Shown here in pieces: positions 18,690 to 27,664 of a stretch of 64,000 nucleotides of DNA. Each line of letters starts with the position of its first letter. Position 1 is the stretch's first letter. The position numbers were made by a program, and so were the translations under genes. Under the pieces are notes generated by a model. That model made no database searches. It was not told the DNA's origin and saw only the letters and a program-made list of their open reading frames with translations. The stretch comes from Noviherbaspirillum autotrophicum (lineage in GTDB: Bacteria; Pseudomonadota; Gammaproteobacteria; Burkholderiales; Burkholderiaceae_D). The stretch covers positions 3,260,820 through 3,324,819 of the forward strand of contig NZ_JWJG01000028.1 of the NCBI RefSeq assembly GCF_000818395.1. Reading direction: 5' to 3'.

Positions 18690-19139
18690 ATGGCCGCTCG
18701 GTATTCAGTGGATTTACGCCGCAGAATTGTGCAGGCGTGTGAAAGAGGAACGCAATCGCAACGCGAGGTGGCAGAGTTTTTCAATGTCAGCCTGTCCTTC
18801 GTTGAATCTCTTCTGCAATATTACCGTCGCAGCGGGGGTGAGTTGGTTCGGCCGCAGCGCCGGCGCGGCAGGCACGCTCTACTTGACGATGCGTGCCGTG
18901 AACGATTACGGCACTGGCTGCACGAACAGTCCGACATGACCTTGAAGGAATTGGTCGAGCGTCTGCACGGCTGCACAGGCATGACCGTGAGCGAGCCGAC
19001 TATGTGCCGAGTGCTGCATCAGATGGGCATGCGTCGAAAAAAAAGACTGTCCATGCCACAGAACGGGACAGCTTGCGCGTACGTGTGGCACGCCGCCGAT
19101 ACCGCAGGAAAATCGCAAAATACTCGGTCAAAAGGCTGA
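18690..19139 (+). CDS. IS630 transposase, N-terminal frame
   Basis: The N-terminal DNA-binding half of an IS630 transposase contains helix-turn-helix segments (REVAEFFNVSLSFVESLLQYYRRSG) and ends functionally at MRRKK. At that point an A8 run (near 19029-19037) allows a -1 shift into the downstream frame carrying the catalytic half. The codons after the run in this frame do not look homologous, so only the part to about 19036 belongs to the transposase. Programmed -1 frameshifting is known for several IS630 members. Confidence 0.8.
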   Translation: MAARYSVDLRRRIVQACERGTQSQREVAEFFNVSLSFVESLLQYYRRSGGELVRPQRRRGRHALLDDACRERLRHWLHEQSDMTLKELVERLHGCTGMTVSEPTMCRVLHQMGMRRKKRLSMPQNGTACAYVWHAADTAGKSQNTRSKG

Positions 19140-19645
19140 AATTTGTCGACGAGTCTGGATTGAACATTGCTATGAGCCGGCGCTATGGAAGGGCCGAGCG
19201 CGGCAGGCGCGTGCATGATGCGGTTCCCAAGAACTTCGGACGCAATGTCACCATTCTTGGCATGTTGTCCTGGTATGGCATGCATGCCGTCATGACGGTC
19301 GAAGGCGCTACCGATGCCGCCGTATTCCGTGCCTACGTGGGGCAGGTTCTGGCTCCAACCCTGCGACCTGGCGATGTAGTGGTGATGGACAACCTGAGCG
19401 CGCATAAAATCCAGGACATTGAAGCCATGATTACGGCTACTGGCGCGGAATTAGTCTACCTGCCGCCATATTCTCCCGATTGGTCTCCGATTGAACCCTG
19501 CTGGTCCAAAATCAAAACGCGCCTGCGCGGCATGAAAGCCCGAACCCGTGAAGCGCTAGATATGGCACTGACGAAAGTCATTAACAAAATCAGTAATAGC
19601 GACGCCAGAGGCTGGTTTGCCCATTGCGGCTATTCCCTACACTAA
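19004..19645 (+). CDS. IS630 transposase, catalytic DDE frame
   Basis: The catalytic half of the transposase, read in the -1 frame after the A-run. The DDE superfamily acidic residues are visible: the first Asp in KFVDESGLN, the second in VVMDNLSAHK and the Glu in PDWSPIEPCWSKIK. The length (~200 residues after the shift) is normal, and the domain ends just before the right inverted repeat. It is probably made only as a fusion with the N-terminal frame. Confidence 0.82.
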   Translation: MPSAASDGHASKKKTVHATERDSLRVRVARRRYRRKIAKYSVKRLKFVDESGLNIAMSRRYGRAERGRRVHDAVPKNFGRNVTILGMLSWYGMHAVMTVEGATDAAVFRAYVGQVLAPTLRPGDVVVMDNLSAHKIQDIEAMITATGAELVYLPPYSPDWSPIEPCWSKIKTRLRGMKARTREALDMALTKVINKISNSDARGWFAHCGYSLH

Positions 19646-19673
19646 TTTGAAAACCGCTCTAGAAGAAGACTAT

Positions 19674-20471
19674 CTACACGCCATGAATATACCCGCCTCT
19701 GAACGCTTCGCGTTGTCGTAGGCGGTTTCTCGTTTCACAGACTGCAGCACACGCGAACCAGACTGCTTTCGCGTGCGTCTGACGCGCGTCTCCACGAGCG
19801 TGGGCGAACCGAGGTCCGCCGGTTCGGAGCATCCCGCCCCTACCTCTTTCTTCTGTTGCTGCTTCGTGGTGACGCCAGCTGTGCTGGCGCAACCAGGCTG
19901 CCGTGTGGTCGTCCTTTGGCTCGATGGCGCCATCGTCGTACGAGAAAGACAGATGCCAGCGGCCGTGCTCAATGGAAAGATGAACGCTGTTCGGCGGCTG
20001 GAATGGCACGTGCACGTGAAACGGGATGGTGCCGACCGGGTGTTTCTGCGTGCCGATCTCGAGCGCATAGTCGCCGGCGGGCACCTCGCCCTTGCCCACC
20101 GCTGGCAGGCGGAACAGTTCACGGGTGATCGACACCGCCCGCCTGCCATGGCGTTGCTTGAACCCTGGGCGGCCCGCCAGCTTTTTGAAGAAGCGCTGAT
20201 AGGCCTGGTACCACGTTGCTGCGCCATTGCGCAGGATCTGGCTGGGCATGCTACGGATCCAGTCAATTGCGTTCGCGTGGAAGTGGCAGTAGACCTGATC
20301 AACCGGAGGATGCTGTCCCGCCAGCGCCAGGCACTTGCGCGCGAACGTGCGGAAGTACCGGTCCTCGCCACTGTGGGCGGTGTCGATGAATTCCTGCGCG
20401 CCGATCCACTGCCAGAGAGTGTCTTGCAGCGCGGGGGCGGGATAGCAGCGCAGGCGTTTTCCGGTTTGCAT
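19674..20471 (-). pseudogene. tnpB with internal deletion and frameshift
   Basis: The N-terminal ~190 residues are TnpB-like (KRLRCYPAPALQDTLWQW, then DWIRSMPSQILRNGAATWYQ, then RHGRRAVSITRELFRLP). The large RuvC-like catalytic core expected after residue ~200 is missing, and the frame runs directly into sequence resembling the extreme TnpB tail. In the neighbouring minus frame (to 19670) that tail reads better (PADLGSPTLVETR, then RTRKQSGSRVLQSVK). I infer an internal deletion of several hundred bases that shifted frame. It cannot be an active nuclease. Confidence 0.7.
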
Positions 20472-20494
20472 GCAGCGATGCGATCTTGGGCCGC

Positions 20495-20950
20495 ATGGAA
20501 CCTCAAGCCATCACATCGGCGTCGCATGCCGTATTTGCGCTTCAGCTACCTATCGTGTTCGTCACGAAATACCGGCGCAAGATCCTGCATCCCGAGACGC
20601 AGGACTCCCTGCGCGGTACGTTCGAGGAGATTCTCCTGGAATGGCGCTGCTCGAATTTGGCGCCGGAGAGGATCATGTCCATTTGCTGGTGAGCATTCAC
20701 CCGGCGCTCAATATCTCGACGTTGATGAACAACCTGAAGACGGCTACCGCCAGGCGCGCGCAACCGGTTTCCGCAGCATCTCGCGCAGTGCTACGGGAAG
20801 CCGTATTTCTGGCACCGGGCCTATTATGTGGGCAGCGTCGGCGGCGCTTCTCTGGAGGGGGTGAAACAGTACGTCGCCAGCCAGAGTCAGGTGGAACGCC
20901 CGCGGTCCCGCTACCCCCCTCCCGGCTGGCGCCCAGGCAGGGGAATGCGT
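20495..20950 (+). pseudogene. IS200/IS605 tnpA (Y1 transposase), frameshifted
   Basis: The fragments together spell an IS200-type Y1 HUH transposase. The N-terminal part (LPIVFVTKYRRKILHPETQ) lies in one frame. The metal-binding HUH block EDHVHLLVSIHPALNISTLMNN lies in a second. The C-terminal YFWHRAYYVGSVGGAS with the region of the catalytic Tyr lies in a third. At least two indels separate them, so the protein is not made intact. Confidence 0.75.
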
Positions 20951-21838
20951 GAAACCTTTATGTTCAAGTTCCTGATAACGTCGTAATCGCTATCGTCAAT
21001 GGGTAGAAAGCGAATGCCATGCATGTCGCCGAGAACGGTTTTACTTGGCTCACTTTGGCGAAAGAAGGTGGCACGAATTTTTTCCTTCACGTCCTGACAT
21101 AATTCACCGCGGTAGACAAATGGATCCATCGGTACGGGGGCCGAACGCCACAGCACGCGAAAATCGCCTTTTCTTGCTGTTCCGTTATTAACCAAGTAAA
21201 AGGTGCAAGCTGGATATGAAGGCAGCGTCTACCCGACCGTCTAGTAGCGCTTCCGCCGCAAGTTGATGACTTCCAGCATATGAAATGCTTGCAAAATGGG
21301 TGTGCAATGGCCCTTGTAGAACGCGGCCGAAATACAGTCGTGGTATTTTATTCCCGGAAGTGCTTTCAGGGTCCACTAGTGCCAGGCGCTTTCCCCTCAA
21401 GTCGTCATACGTCCGGAAAGGCTTCTTGGCCAGTACAACCAGCATCGAATAATAGAATGCGCCCTCTTCCTGAAATGTACTTGCCTGTTGAGAGAAAGTG
21501 GCGAAAGGTGTGATTTTTGAGTTTCTTCCCTTTACGGCAATATACGCTGCCGGGCCAAGCCGTGCGACATGGACCGCGCCACTGGTGAGCGCTTCAATCA
21601 CTGCGCCGTATGAAGCTGGCGTCACAACATCCACCGGCACACCAAGAGATTCACTTAATTCCGTCAACAGCGGCCGGAATCGCGTAAGGTCCTGTTCGAC
21701 GCTACCTTCAGGCACCATGGAATAAACGAGACGCTTTGGCCTTTCACAGCCAGAGGCGCTAGAACCCACCACGCCCATCAGCACTAGCGGCATGAAAAAA
21801 GAGAAAAGGAACCTTACCAACGGCTTATGCATAAGCAC
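20925..21838 (-). pseudogene. PhnD-like phosphonate/phosphate substrate-binding protein, frameshifted and truncated
   Basis: Codons from 21838 encode a signal/lipoprotein-like N-terminus and a periplasmic binding protein of the phosphonate-binding (PhnD) family. Recognisable parts are FRPLLTELSESLGVPVDVV, KRLALVDPESTSG and DGRVDAAFISS. Near 21188-21195 the frame breaks: the family sequence continues one frame over as LVNNGTARKGDFRVLWRS and PMDPFVYRG. It then ends at the IS605-type remnant near 20950, losing the last residues. One indel and an insertion therefore inactivated it. It overlaps the GGDEF-EAL gene by 14 bases, so it was the second gene of that operon. Confidence 0.75.
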
Positions 21839-24188
21839 GCATACTCTCTACAGGAAGACGGCCGAAATTTTGCAAGCTCACAGCAACATCTGACGCCGGA
21901 GCGGGCCGATGAAAATAGAATCCCTGTACTTCGTCACAACCGGCCGTTTTTAAATGCACGACTTGCTCTTTTGTCTCAACACCTTCAGCGACGACTTTCA
22001 AGCCGAGATTGTGGGACAGGGCGATCGTTGAGGAGACGATCATCGCATCGCTCGTATCGTTACGGATGTCGCGAATAAAGGACCGATCAATTTTCACCGC
22101 ACTGATCGGCAACTGCTTCAAATGGCTGAGGCCGGAAAAACCCGTGCCATAATCGTCCAGAGAAATTTGAATGCCTGCTTGCTGAAGCTTTTCCAATACG
22201 CGTTGCGCCGTCTCCGGGCACTCCAGAAAACAGCTTTCGGTCACTTCTATCTCAATTAGCTCTACCGGGATATTTTTTTCCCGGATATTGCTCAAGATGA
22301 CGTCCACCAGGCTGTCATCAGACAACTGCCTGGCGGATATATTGATGGCAACTGGTAAGAGAGGATTTCCGGCGTCACGCCACTGCGCAAGCTGTGTGCA
22401 CACTGCCGTGACGATCCAATGCCCCAACGGCGTAATGTAATTATGCTCTTCTGCAATGCCGATAAAATCGCCAGGAAAAATCAGGCCATGTTTGGGATGC
22501 TGCCAGCGCAGTAATGCCTCCATGCCGACGGGGCGAAGATCCTTAAGGGAAATGCGCATTTGATAATGAAGACAGAACTCGTTGTCCCTGATCGCACGTC
22601 GGAAACGCGTGAGTAGTTCCAGGGAACGTGCGGAGGACGTATTAAGTGAATCGTCATAGAAGCGATATTTTCCTCGACCACTCCGCTTCGCACTGTACAT
22701 TGCCGCATCGGCATTCAAAATCAGGGTATCGATGTCCTGTCCATCCCTTGGGCAGAGGGCAATGCCGATACTGGGTGTCGTATCAACACTATGTCCATTC
22801 ATCTCAAGATATGGCGCCGACAGGCAATCAACCAGCTTTTCCGCAATCTTGCTCGCCCGCTCCTCCGAGTTCAATTCAGAAACGAGGATGATGAATTCAT
22901 CTCCACCAAATCGGGCCACCAAATCGTACTCGCGCAATGCGCCACGCAGGCGTTCTGCCACTGCCTTGAGAAGAAGATCACCGACGGCATGCCCAAGCGT
23001 ATCGTTAATTGCCTTGAATTTATCCAAATCCAGGAAGTAGACCGCATATAAATTTCGGCTTCTCCGCGCGCGCGCCAGCTCAACTGTCGCAAGCTCATAA
23101 AACATCATGCGATTCGGAAGGCCTGTCAAAAAATCATGCGACGCAAGCTGGAAGGCTCGTGCCTTTTCCTGCTCAAGCTGTTCGATGAGCGCCTGCTTTT
23201 GCACTTCCGACTCTGTGAGTTCCTGATACAGCCTGCGCTGGCGTTGAGCCAAAACTGTCAGGCCCGCTGAAAGCAGAATGGTTACGACCGACATAAGTAT
23301 GCCTCGCCAAAGGTAGCTTCGGTGACGCTCCGTCAACTCCCCCTCCACGGCAACACTGTCTCGTGTAATGGCAACTGCGATCGGAAACCGATCCAATATG
23401 TGGTAGCTCCCAATGCGGGTAATATTATTTGCCTGCGATGCTACTTCGATGCGTCCCAATTTCTTGCCGCGGCCAATGACGCCGCTGTAACTCGACAGGG
23501 CATCATGGTCGCTATCTGACACCATTCCACCGCGTATTTCAAACAGCTGCTGCCCATGAAAATCCAGCACTTCCAATGCGGTATCTTTACTACTGGTCGA
23601 CTCTTTATATAAGCGTAGAAGATAGCCAAGATCGATATTTGCGGCGAATACACCGATTGGCTCGTCGCCGGAGACAATTGGTACCGCGACGGGAATGGTC
23701 CAATTTGCCGCTGGCCGCCCGATGAAAGGACGACGTTGCCTGTGGAGCGCGCTGCTGTCCTGCAGGACGACACGGACTAGCTCCCGCATTTCAGGCTCTA
23801 TCTCGCCACGTGATGATACGTACTTCAGCTCGGCGTTCGAACCGAAAACCGCAAGCCGCAAATACGCGGAGTCCCCAAAGGTAAGGGGTGCAGGAATCGA
23901 TGGCGTGTCGCCATTCGGTTTCAGTGCACTGCTGCTTAACTGTGCGTACAGAAGCGCACGTCCAAAGACCTCGTCGATGTCGGCGGCGACAATAGAAGAG
24001 ATATTTTGGCTCGCCAGAATCGATTGCTCTACCGCTTGCCGCCTTTCGCCCAGCACTAAAGAAATGGTGATCAGCCATATGATTGCAAGACAAAGTACGG
24101 CGAGGAGGATAGTGCCGACGACAAGCCAGCGCCCCTCTTGCGCAATTGATTTTAAGGTACTGAACTTGAACGGCTGATACAAAATCAT
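21825..24188 (-). CDS. Membrane-bound GGDEF-EAL protein with periplasmic sensor domain
   Basis: A 787-residue protein. A membrane helix (~residues 25-50) and an extracytoplasmic dCache-like region (~50-290) are followed by a second membrane helix (~293-313) and a short coiled coil. A diguanylate cyclase domain with intact GGDEF (RFGGDEFIIL) comes next, with the DxLTGLPNR start near 355. The last domain is an EAL phosphodiesterase with EALLRW, DDYGTGFSGL and KIDRSFI. Both c-di-GMP synthesis and breakdown motifs look intact, so net activity is uncertain. The next gene encodes a PhnD-like periplasmic binding protein (now broken), which may have delivered the sensed ligand. Confidence 0.9.
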   Translation of the reverse strand: MILYQPFKFSTLKSIAQEGRWLVVGTILLAVLCLAIIWLITISLVLGERRQAVEQSILASQNISSIVAADIDEVFGRALLYAQLSSSALKPNGDTPSIPAPLTFGDSAYLRLAVFGSNAELKYVSSRGEIEPEMRELVRVVLQDSSALHRQRRPFIGRPAANWTIPVAVPIVSGDEPIGVFAANIDLGYLLRLYKESTSSKDTALEVLDFHGQQLFEIRGGMVSDSDHDALSSYSGVIGRGKKLGRIEVASQANNITRIGSYHILDRFPIAVAITRDSVAVEGELTERHRSYLWRGILMSVVTILLSAGLTVLAQRQRRLYQELTESEVQKQALIEQLEQEKARAFQLASHDFLTGLPNRMMFYELATVELARARRSRNLYAVYFLDLDKFKAINDTLGHAVGDLLLKAVAERLRGALREYDLVARFGGDEFIILVSELNSEERASKIAEKLVDCLSAPYLEMNGHSVDTTPSIGIALCPRDGQDIDTLILNADAAMYSAKRSGRGKYRFYDDSLNTSSARSLELLTRFRRAIRDNEFCLHYQMRISLKDLRPVGMEALLRWQHPKHGLIFPGDFIGIAEEHNYITPLGHWIVTAVCTQLAQWRDAGNPLLPVAINISARQLSDDSLVDVILSNIREKNIPVELIEIEVTESCFLECPETAQRVLEKLQQAGIQISLDDYGTGFSGLSHLKQLPISAVKIDRSFIRDIRNDTSDAMIVSSTIALSHNLGLKVVAEGVETKEQVVHLKTAGCDEVQGFYFHRPAPASDVAVSLQNFGRLPVESMRAYA

Positions 24189-24306
24189 CGCCCTAGGGAG
24201 AAGCAGAAATGCAGTCGATTTTACTTTTGAAATATTTCCGGAGGACTACATTATTGCCATCTCCGTAGCAGCGCAAATAGTCATCAATCACGTGTAAAGC
24301 GGACAG

Positions 24307-24331
24307 ATTGCCGCTGCTTCGGCGCGGCAAT
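24307..24331. other. Inverted repeat between divergent genes
   Basis: ATTGCCGC and GCGGCAAT form a perfect 8-bp dyad around a 9-base loop in the 266-base gap between the GGDEF-EAL gene and ppk. There is no T-run. It could be an operator or a hairpin in either leader. Confidence 0.3.
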
Positions 24332-24394
24332 GTGATGGAGCCTATCCAGGCTTAAGCAGGAGGAATATGACAAAAACACGAACACGTGTTTGGC

Positions 24395-24428
24395 TTGTCA
24401 TTGAATTGTCATATATGCATCCTAAACT
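24395..24428 (+). promoter_or_regulatory. Pho box and -10 element upstream of ppk
   Basis: Two direct repeats TTGTCAT (24395-24401 and 24406-24412) are spaced 11 bases start to start, the PhoB half-site arrangement (consensus CTGTCAT, 4-base gap). Exactly 10 bases after the second repeat lies TAAACT (24423-24428), a -10-like hexamer at the spacing known for PhoB-activated promoters. The ppk ATG is 27 bases further on. Induction of ppk by phosphate starvation through PhoB is inferred. Confidence 0.75.
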
Positions 24429-24454
24429 GTAGGGCCCTAGGGATCATTCCTTCT

Positions 24455-26542
24455 ATGAGCGCAAAAATAAAAGCAGTAGCACCAGTGCTGACTCTACCGT
24501 CTACCAACATATATTTAAACCGGGAGCTTTCGCAACTGGCGTTTAACCGCAGGGTTTTAGCGCAAGCAGAGGATGCGACTCTTCCTCTGCTCGAACGCCT
24601 GCGCTATCTGTGTATTGTCAGTAGCAATCTGGACGAGTTCTTTGAGGTTCGTATCGCCAGTCTGTTGGCCCATGATCGCATGGAGGGTAGAAAGTCCGAG
24701 CCCCCGGCGTTGACTGCCGCACTGGAGAGAACGAGCATCGAATGCCACCAACTCGTCGAACGCCAATACGAGTTGCTCAATCGGGATATCCTGCCGCAGT
24801 TGTCTGAAAAGGGAGTGCATTTATTACGGCATCACGAGAGAAATGATGCGCAACGCGCCTGGGTAAAAGAGTACTTTGATCGCGAAGTACGCCCCCTGCT
24901 AACACCAATTGCCCTCGATCCGGCACACCCCTTTCCGCAAGTCGTTAACAAGAGTCTTAACTTTATTGTCGAGTTATCTGGAAAAGATGCTTTCGGCCGT
25001 GGCACAGGCATTGCCATCTTAAAGGCTCCACGAGTATTGCCGCGGGTAATTCGCCTGCCTGACCATCTATCAACGAACGGTGTTGTATTTTGCCTCCTGT
25101 CGTCCGTCATTCATGCACATATTGCAGATCTATTTACCGGGCGCGAAGTCGTTGCCTATTCCCAGTTCCGTGTGACGCGCAACAGCGACCTGTGGGTCGA
25201 CGAGGAAGAGGTCAAGAACTTGCGACAGGCATTGCAGAGTGAGCTGCAAAGTCGTCAATTCGGTTTTGCTGTCCGCCTCGAGGTCGCACGGAATTGTCCT
25301 CCGCATTTGGCTTCCTTCCTGCTCGAACAATTCTCCATCGACAAGAGCCGGTTATACGCCGTAGACGGTCCTGTTAATATGGTCCGCCTGTTGGAATTGA
25401 TCAATAGCGTCCAGCAGCCGATACTGCATTTCCCCGCTTTCCAGCCCGGGCTGCCGCAGACGCTGGTTGACGGTGACATGTTTGCATTGCTGCGCAAGCG
25501 CGACGTGTTGCTGCATCATCCGTTCCAGTCGTTTCAGCCGATTGTCGAATTTATCCGTTGCGCCGCGCTCGACCCGAATGTCGTCGCAATCAAGCAGACC
25601 ATCTATCGTACCGGCATGAATTCCTCGCTGATGGAGTCACTCATCATCGCGGCGCAGCGTGGCAAGGAAGTGACCGTAATTGTGGAGTTGATGGCGCGCT
25701 TCGATGAAGAGGCAAATATCAACTGGGCCGAGCGGCTCGAGCGCGTCGGTGCCCAGGTGGTTTATGGGGTGGTAGGGCTGAAAACGCATGCCAAACTCGC
25801 ACTAGTTTTGCGCCGCGAAGCCAGCGAATTGCGTCACTATGCGCACCTTGGCACCGGCAACTACCATCCGACGACGACCAAGTTTTATACGGATTTTGGC
25901 TTGCTGACTGCACATCCGGCGCTGACGGCGGAAGTCAATGAAGTCTTCATCCACTTGACCAGCCTTACCAAGCCGAAAAAACTGAACTACCTTTGGCTGG
26001 CGCCATTTGACTTGCAAAAGGAAATCATCCGCGCCATTCGAAATGAAGCGGCAATTGCGCGCGAAGGTCGCCCTGCCCGCATTATTGCCAAGATGAATGC
26101 GCTGCTGGACGAGTCAGTGATCCGAGCGCTTTATGCAGCCTCTGCCGACGGCGTCAAAATCGACTTGATCGTACGCGGCGCATGTGCACTCCGCCCCGGA
26201 GTGCCGCATCTATCGGAAAACATACGCGTACGTTCGATTGTCGGCCGGTTTCTGGAACATAGCCGCATCTATTTTTTCCGTAACGATCGAAAGAATGACG
26301 TCTATCTTGCCAGTGCCGATTGGATGAACCGCAACCTCTTCCGACGCGTTGAAGTGGCATTTCCGGTATTGGATCCGAAACTGAAACGGCAAGTAATCGC
26401 CCAAGGCTTGAATCCCTACTTGAAGGACAACACCAACTCCTGGGAATTGGTATCCGACGGAAGCTACCGCAAGCGCAAGCCCATCGGCAAGCAACGTGCT
26501 TTCTGCGCGCAGCAATACCTCGCGCAGACACTCGGCGCCTAA
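24455..26542 (+). CDS. ppk: Polyphosphate kinase 1
   Basis: A 695-residue PPK1, which makes polyphosphate reversibly from ATP. The N-terminal region has LNRELSQLAFNRRVL and SNLDEFFEVR. The phospholipase-D-like catalytic part has ARFDEEANINWA, GLKTHAKLAL (the phosphorylated His is residue ~445) and HLGTGNYHPTT. The second His is in FLEHSRIYFF. I chose the ATG at 24455. An upstream in-frame ATG (24386) would put the Pho box inside the gene. SixA follows 25 bases downstream, and the exopolyphosphatase gene lies 7.4 kb away on the other strand. Confidence 0.95.
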   Translation: MSAKIKAVAPVLTLPSTNIYLNRELSQLAFNRRVLAQAEDATLPLLERLRYLCIVSSNLDEFFEVRIASLLAHDRMEGRKSEPPALTAALERTSIECHQLVERQYELLNRDILPQLSEKGVHLLRHHERNDAQRAWVKEYFDREVRPLLTPIALDPAHPFPQVVNKSLNFIVELSGKDAFGRGTGIAILKAPRVLPRVIRLPDHLSTNGVVFCLLSSVIHAHIADLFTGREVVAYSQFRVTRNSDLWVDEEEVKNLRQALQSELQSRQFGFAVRLEVARNCPPHLASFLLEQFSIDKSRLYAVDGPVNMVRLLELINSVQQPILHFPAFQPGLPQTLVDGDMFALLRKRDVLLHHPFQSFQPIVEFIRCAALDPNVVAIKQTIYRTGMNSSLMESLIIAAQRGKEVTVIVELMARFDEEANINWAERLERVGAQVVYGVVGLKTHAKLALVLRREASELRHYAHLGTGNYHPTTTKFYTDFGLLTAHPALTAEVNEVFIHLTSLTKPKKLNYLWLAPFDLQKEIIRAIRNEAAIAREGRPARIIAKMNALLDESVIRALYAASADGVKIDLIVRGACALRPGVPHLSENIRVRSIVGRFLEHSRIYFFRNDRKNDVYLASADWMNRNLFRRVEVAFPVLDPKLKRQVIAQGLNPYLKDNTNSWELVSDGSYRKRKPIGKQRAFCAQQYLAQTLGA

Positions 26543-26567
26543 AGCGTATGGCGAGAAAGGAGATGCG

Positions 26568-27035
26568 ATGGAACTCATTTTATGGCGTCATGCTGAGGCT
26601 GAAGCAGGCGACATCGACCAACCCGATGCCGCGCGGGCTCTCACGCCAAAAGGACAGAAGCAGGCAGCAAAGATGGCCGAATGGCTGGATCGCGTTTTAC
26701 CCAATACCTGCCGCGTCCTGACCAGCCCAACCACGCGGACTGTACAAACCGCATCAGCGCTGGGACGCAAATTCAAGATCATGCCTCACCTCGGGCCGGA
26801 TTCCACGGCCGAAGAGGTATTAGAAGCCGCTCACTGGCCGACCAGCCGAGAGCCGGTATTAATAGTCGGACATCAGCCGTTTCTTGGCCAAATCGCCGCG
26901 TTGCTGATTACAGGTCAGCGCGATGAGTGGACCTTGCGTAAGGGGGCCATCTGCTGGATCGCGCAGCGGGTAAAAGATGAGACGGATGCCAATTTCATCA
27001 GGGCGGTCATGGGTCCCGACTTGGTCGGAAAGTGA
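26568..27035 (+). CDS. sixA: SixA-type phosphohistidine phosphatase
   Basis: A 155-residue histidine-phosphatase superfamily protein. RHAEAE at residues 7-12 holds the phospho-accepting His. TSPTTRTVQTA and VGHQPFLGQI hold the second Arg and His of the active site. SixA removes phosphate from phosphohistidine on signalling or PTS proteins. AAGGAG precedes the ATG at 26568 by 6 bases. The gene follows ppk by 25 bases, so it is probably cotranscribed and Pho-responsive. Linkage of a small histidine phosphatase to ppk is common in proteobacteria. Confidence 0.9.
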   Translation: MELILWRHAEAEAGDIDQPDAARALTPKGQKQAAKMAEWLDRVLPNTCRVLTSPTTRTVQTASALGRKFKIMPHLGPDSTAEEVLEAAHWPTSREPVLIVGHQPFLGQIAALLITGQRDEWTLRKGAICWIAQRVKDETDANFIRAVMGPDLVGK

Positions 27036-27184
27036 TGCCCACGATGCAGAAGAAATAGCCCCGGGACGTCATGAAGCTCTTTGCAACACCGAACACAGAA
27101 GCCATTGGCCATTGGTTGACGCCGTGATGCGGCAGGCCCATTTCCCTGCAGCGTTCGTTATGGCGAACAATGGCGAACGCCTTC

Positions 27185-27664
27185 CTATTTCAATTTCCTG
27201 CAGGAGAGGCACAGCATTACGAGCATGATACCGCTGTAAATCCAATAATCGATCGGTGCCCGCCAAAACCAATGCTTGTGCCACGCAATCGACTCCGGAT
27301 GAAAGCGTGACAATCCATACGCAGGATTGAGCACGAACCAAAGGAAGTCTTCGACAATCCAAAACAGCATGATGCAGGCAAGGACACGGAGTTCTGCCTT
27401 TAACGACCAGCGTCCCATAAAAAACAGTGGGAAATGAAAGAACAGCGCGACGAAGGGGAATACCCAGGCGTGATAGCCGGTCATAGGACGGCCGCCCCAG
27501 AAGATATCAAGCAACCAGTGCTGCTCGATACGCCAGGTCGGCAGGTTGGCAGCCCAGCCGGCGGCACCTTCGATCTGAATTTCGATATTTGCAAAAAAAT
27601 AGGCGAGAAGAATGACCCATGCCAGCGTGAGCACCAGGTGCAGGCGACGATTAGTGCGTTGCAT
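27185..27664 (-). CDS. Four-helix membrane protein of the lipid-remodelling cluster
   Basis: A 159-residue inner-membrane protein with about four helices (LHLVLTLAWVILLAYFF, FPFVALFFHFPLFFMG, VLACIMLFWIVEDFLWFVL, IYSGIMLVMLCL). It has conserved-looking aromatic and charged residues between helices (HKHWFWRAPIDYW). Its ATG lies 14 bases inside the end of the GT28 gene, so it is the fourth gene of that operon. I do not recognise a named family. A role in handling the glycolipid product is only suggested by position. Confidence 0.7.
   Translation of the reverse strand: MQRTNRRLHLVLTLAWVILLAYFFANIEIQIEGAAGWAANLPTWRIEQHWLLDIFWGGRPMTGYHAWVFPFVALFFHFPLFFMGRWSLKAELRVLACIMLFWIVEDFLWFVLNPAYGLSRFHPESIAWHKHWFWRAPIDYWIYSGIMLVMLCLSCRKLK

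Larger units (their letters stand above)
18608..19659 (+). mobile_element. IS630-family insertion sequence
   Basis: A 1052-bp element bounded by imperfect inverted repeats (left GAGCGCATTTCATAAAT, right reverse complement GAGCGGTTTTCAAATTA). It is flanked by TA on both sides (18606-18607 and 19660-19661), the target duplication expected for IS630/Tc1-mariner elements. It carries one transposase in two overlapping frames joined by an A-run. It looks intact and recently inserted downstream of the ABC operon. Confidence 0.85.
19670..20955. mobile_element. Decayed IS605-type element (divergent tnpA and tnpB)
   Basis: Divergently arranged remnants of tnpB (minus) and tnpA (plus) share a start region near 20470-20500. 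A compact hairpin set closes the tnpB 3' end: CCGCCT at 19693-19698 pairs with AGGCGG at 19720-19725, and AACGC at 19702 pairs with GCGTT at 19710. That position is where IS605 ends and the omega RNA scaffold lie. The right border falls near 20950, where a phnD-like gene is interrupted. Both genes are frameshifted. Confidence 0.7.
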
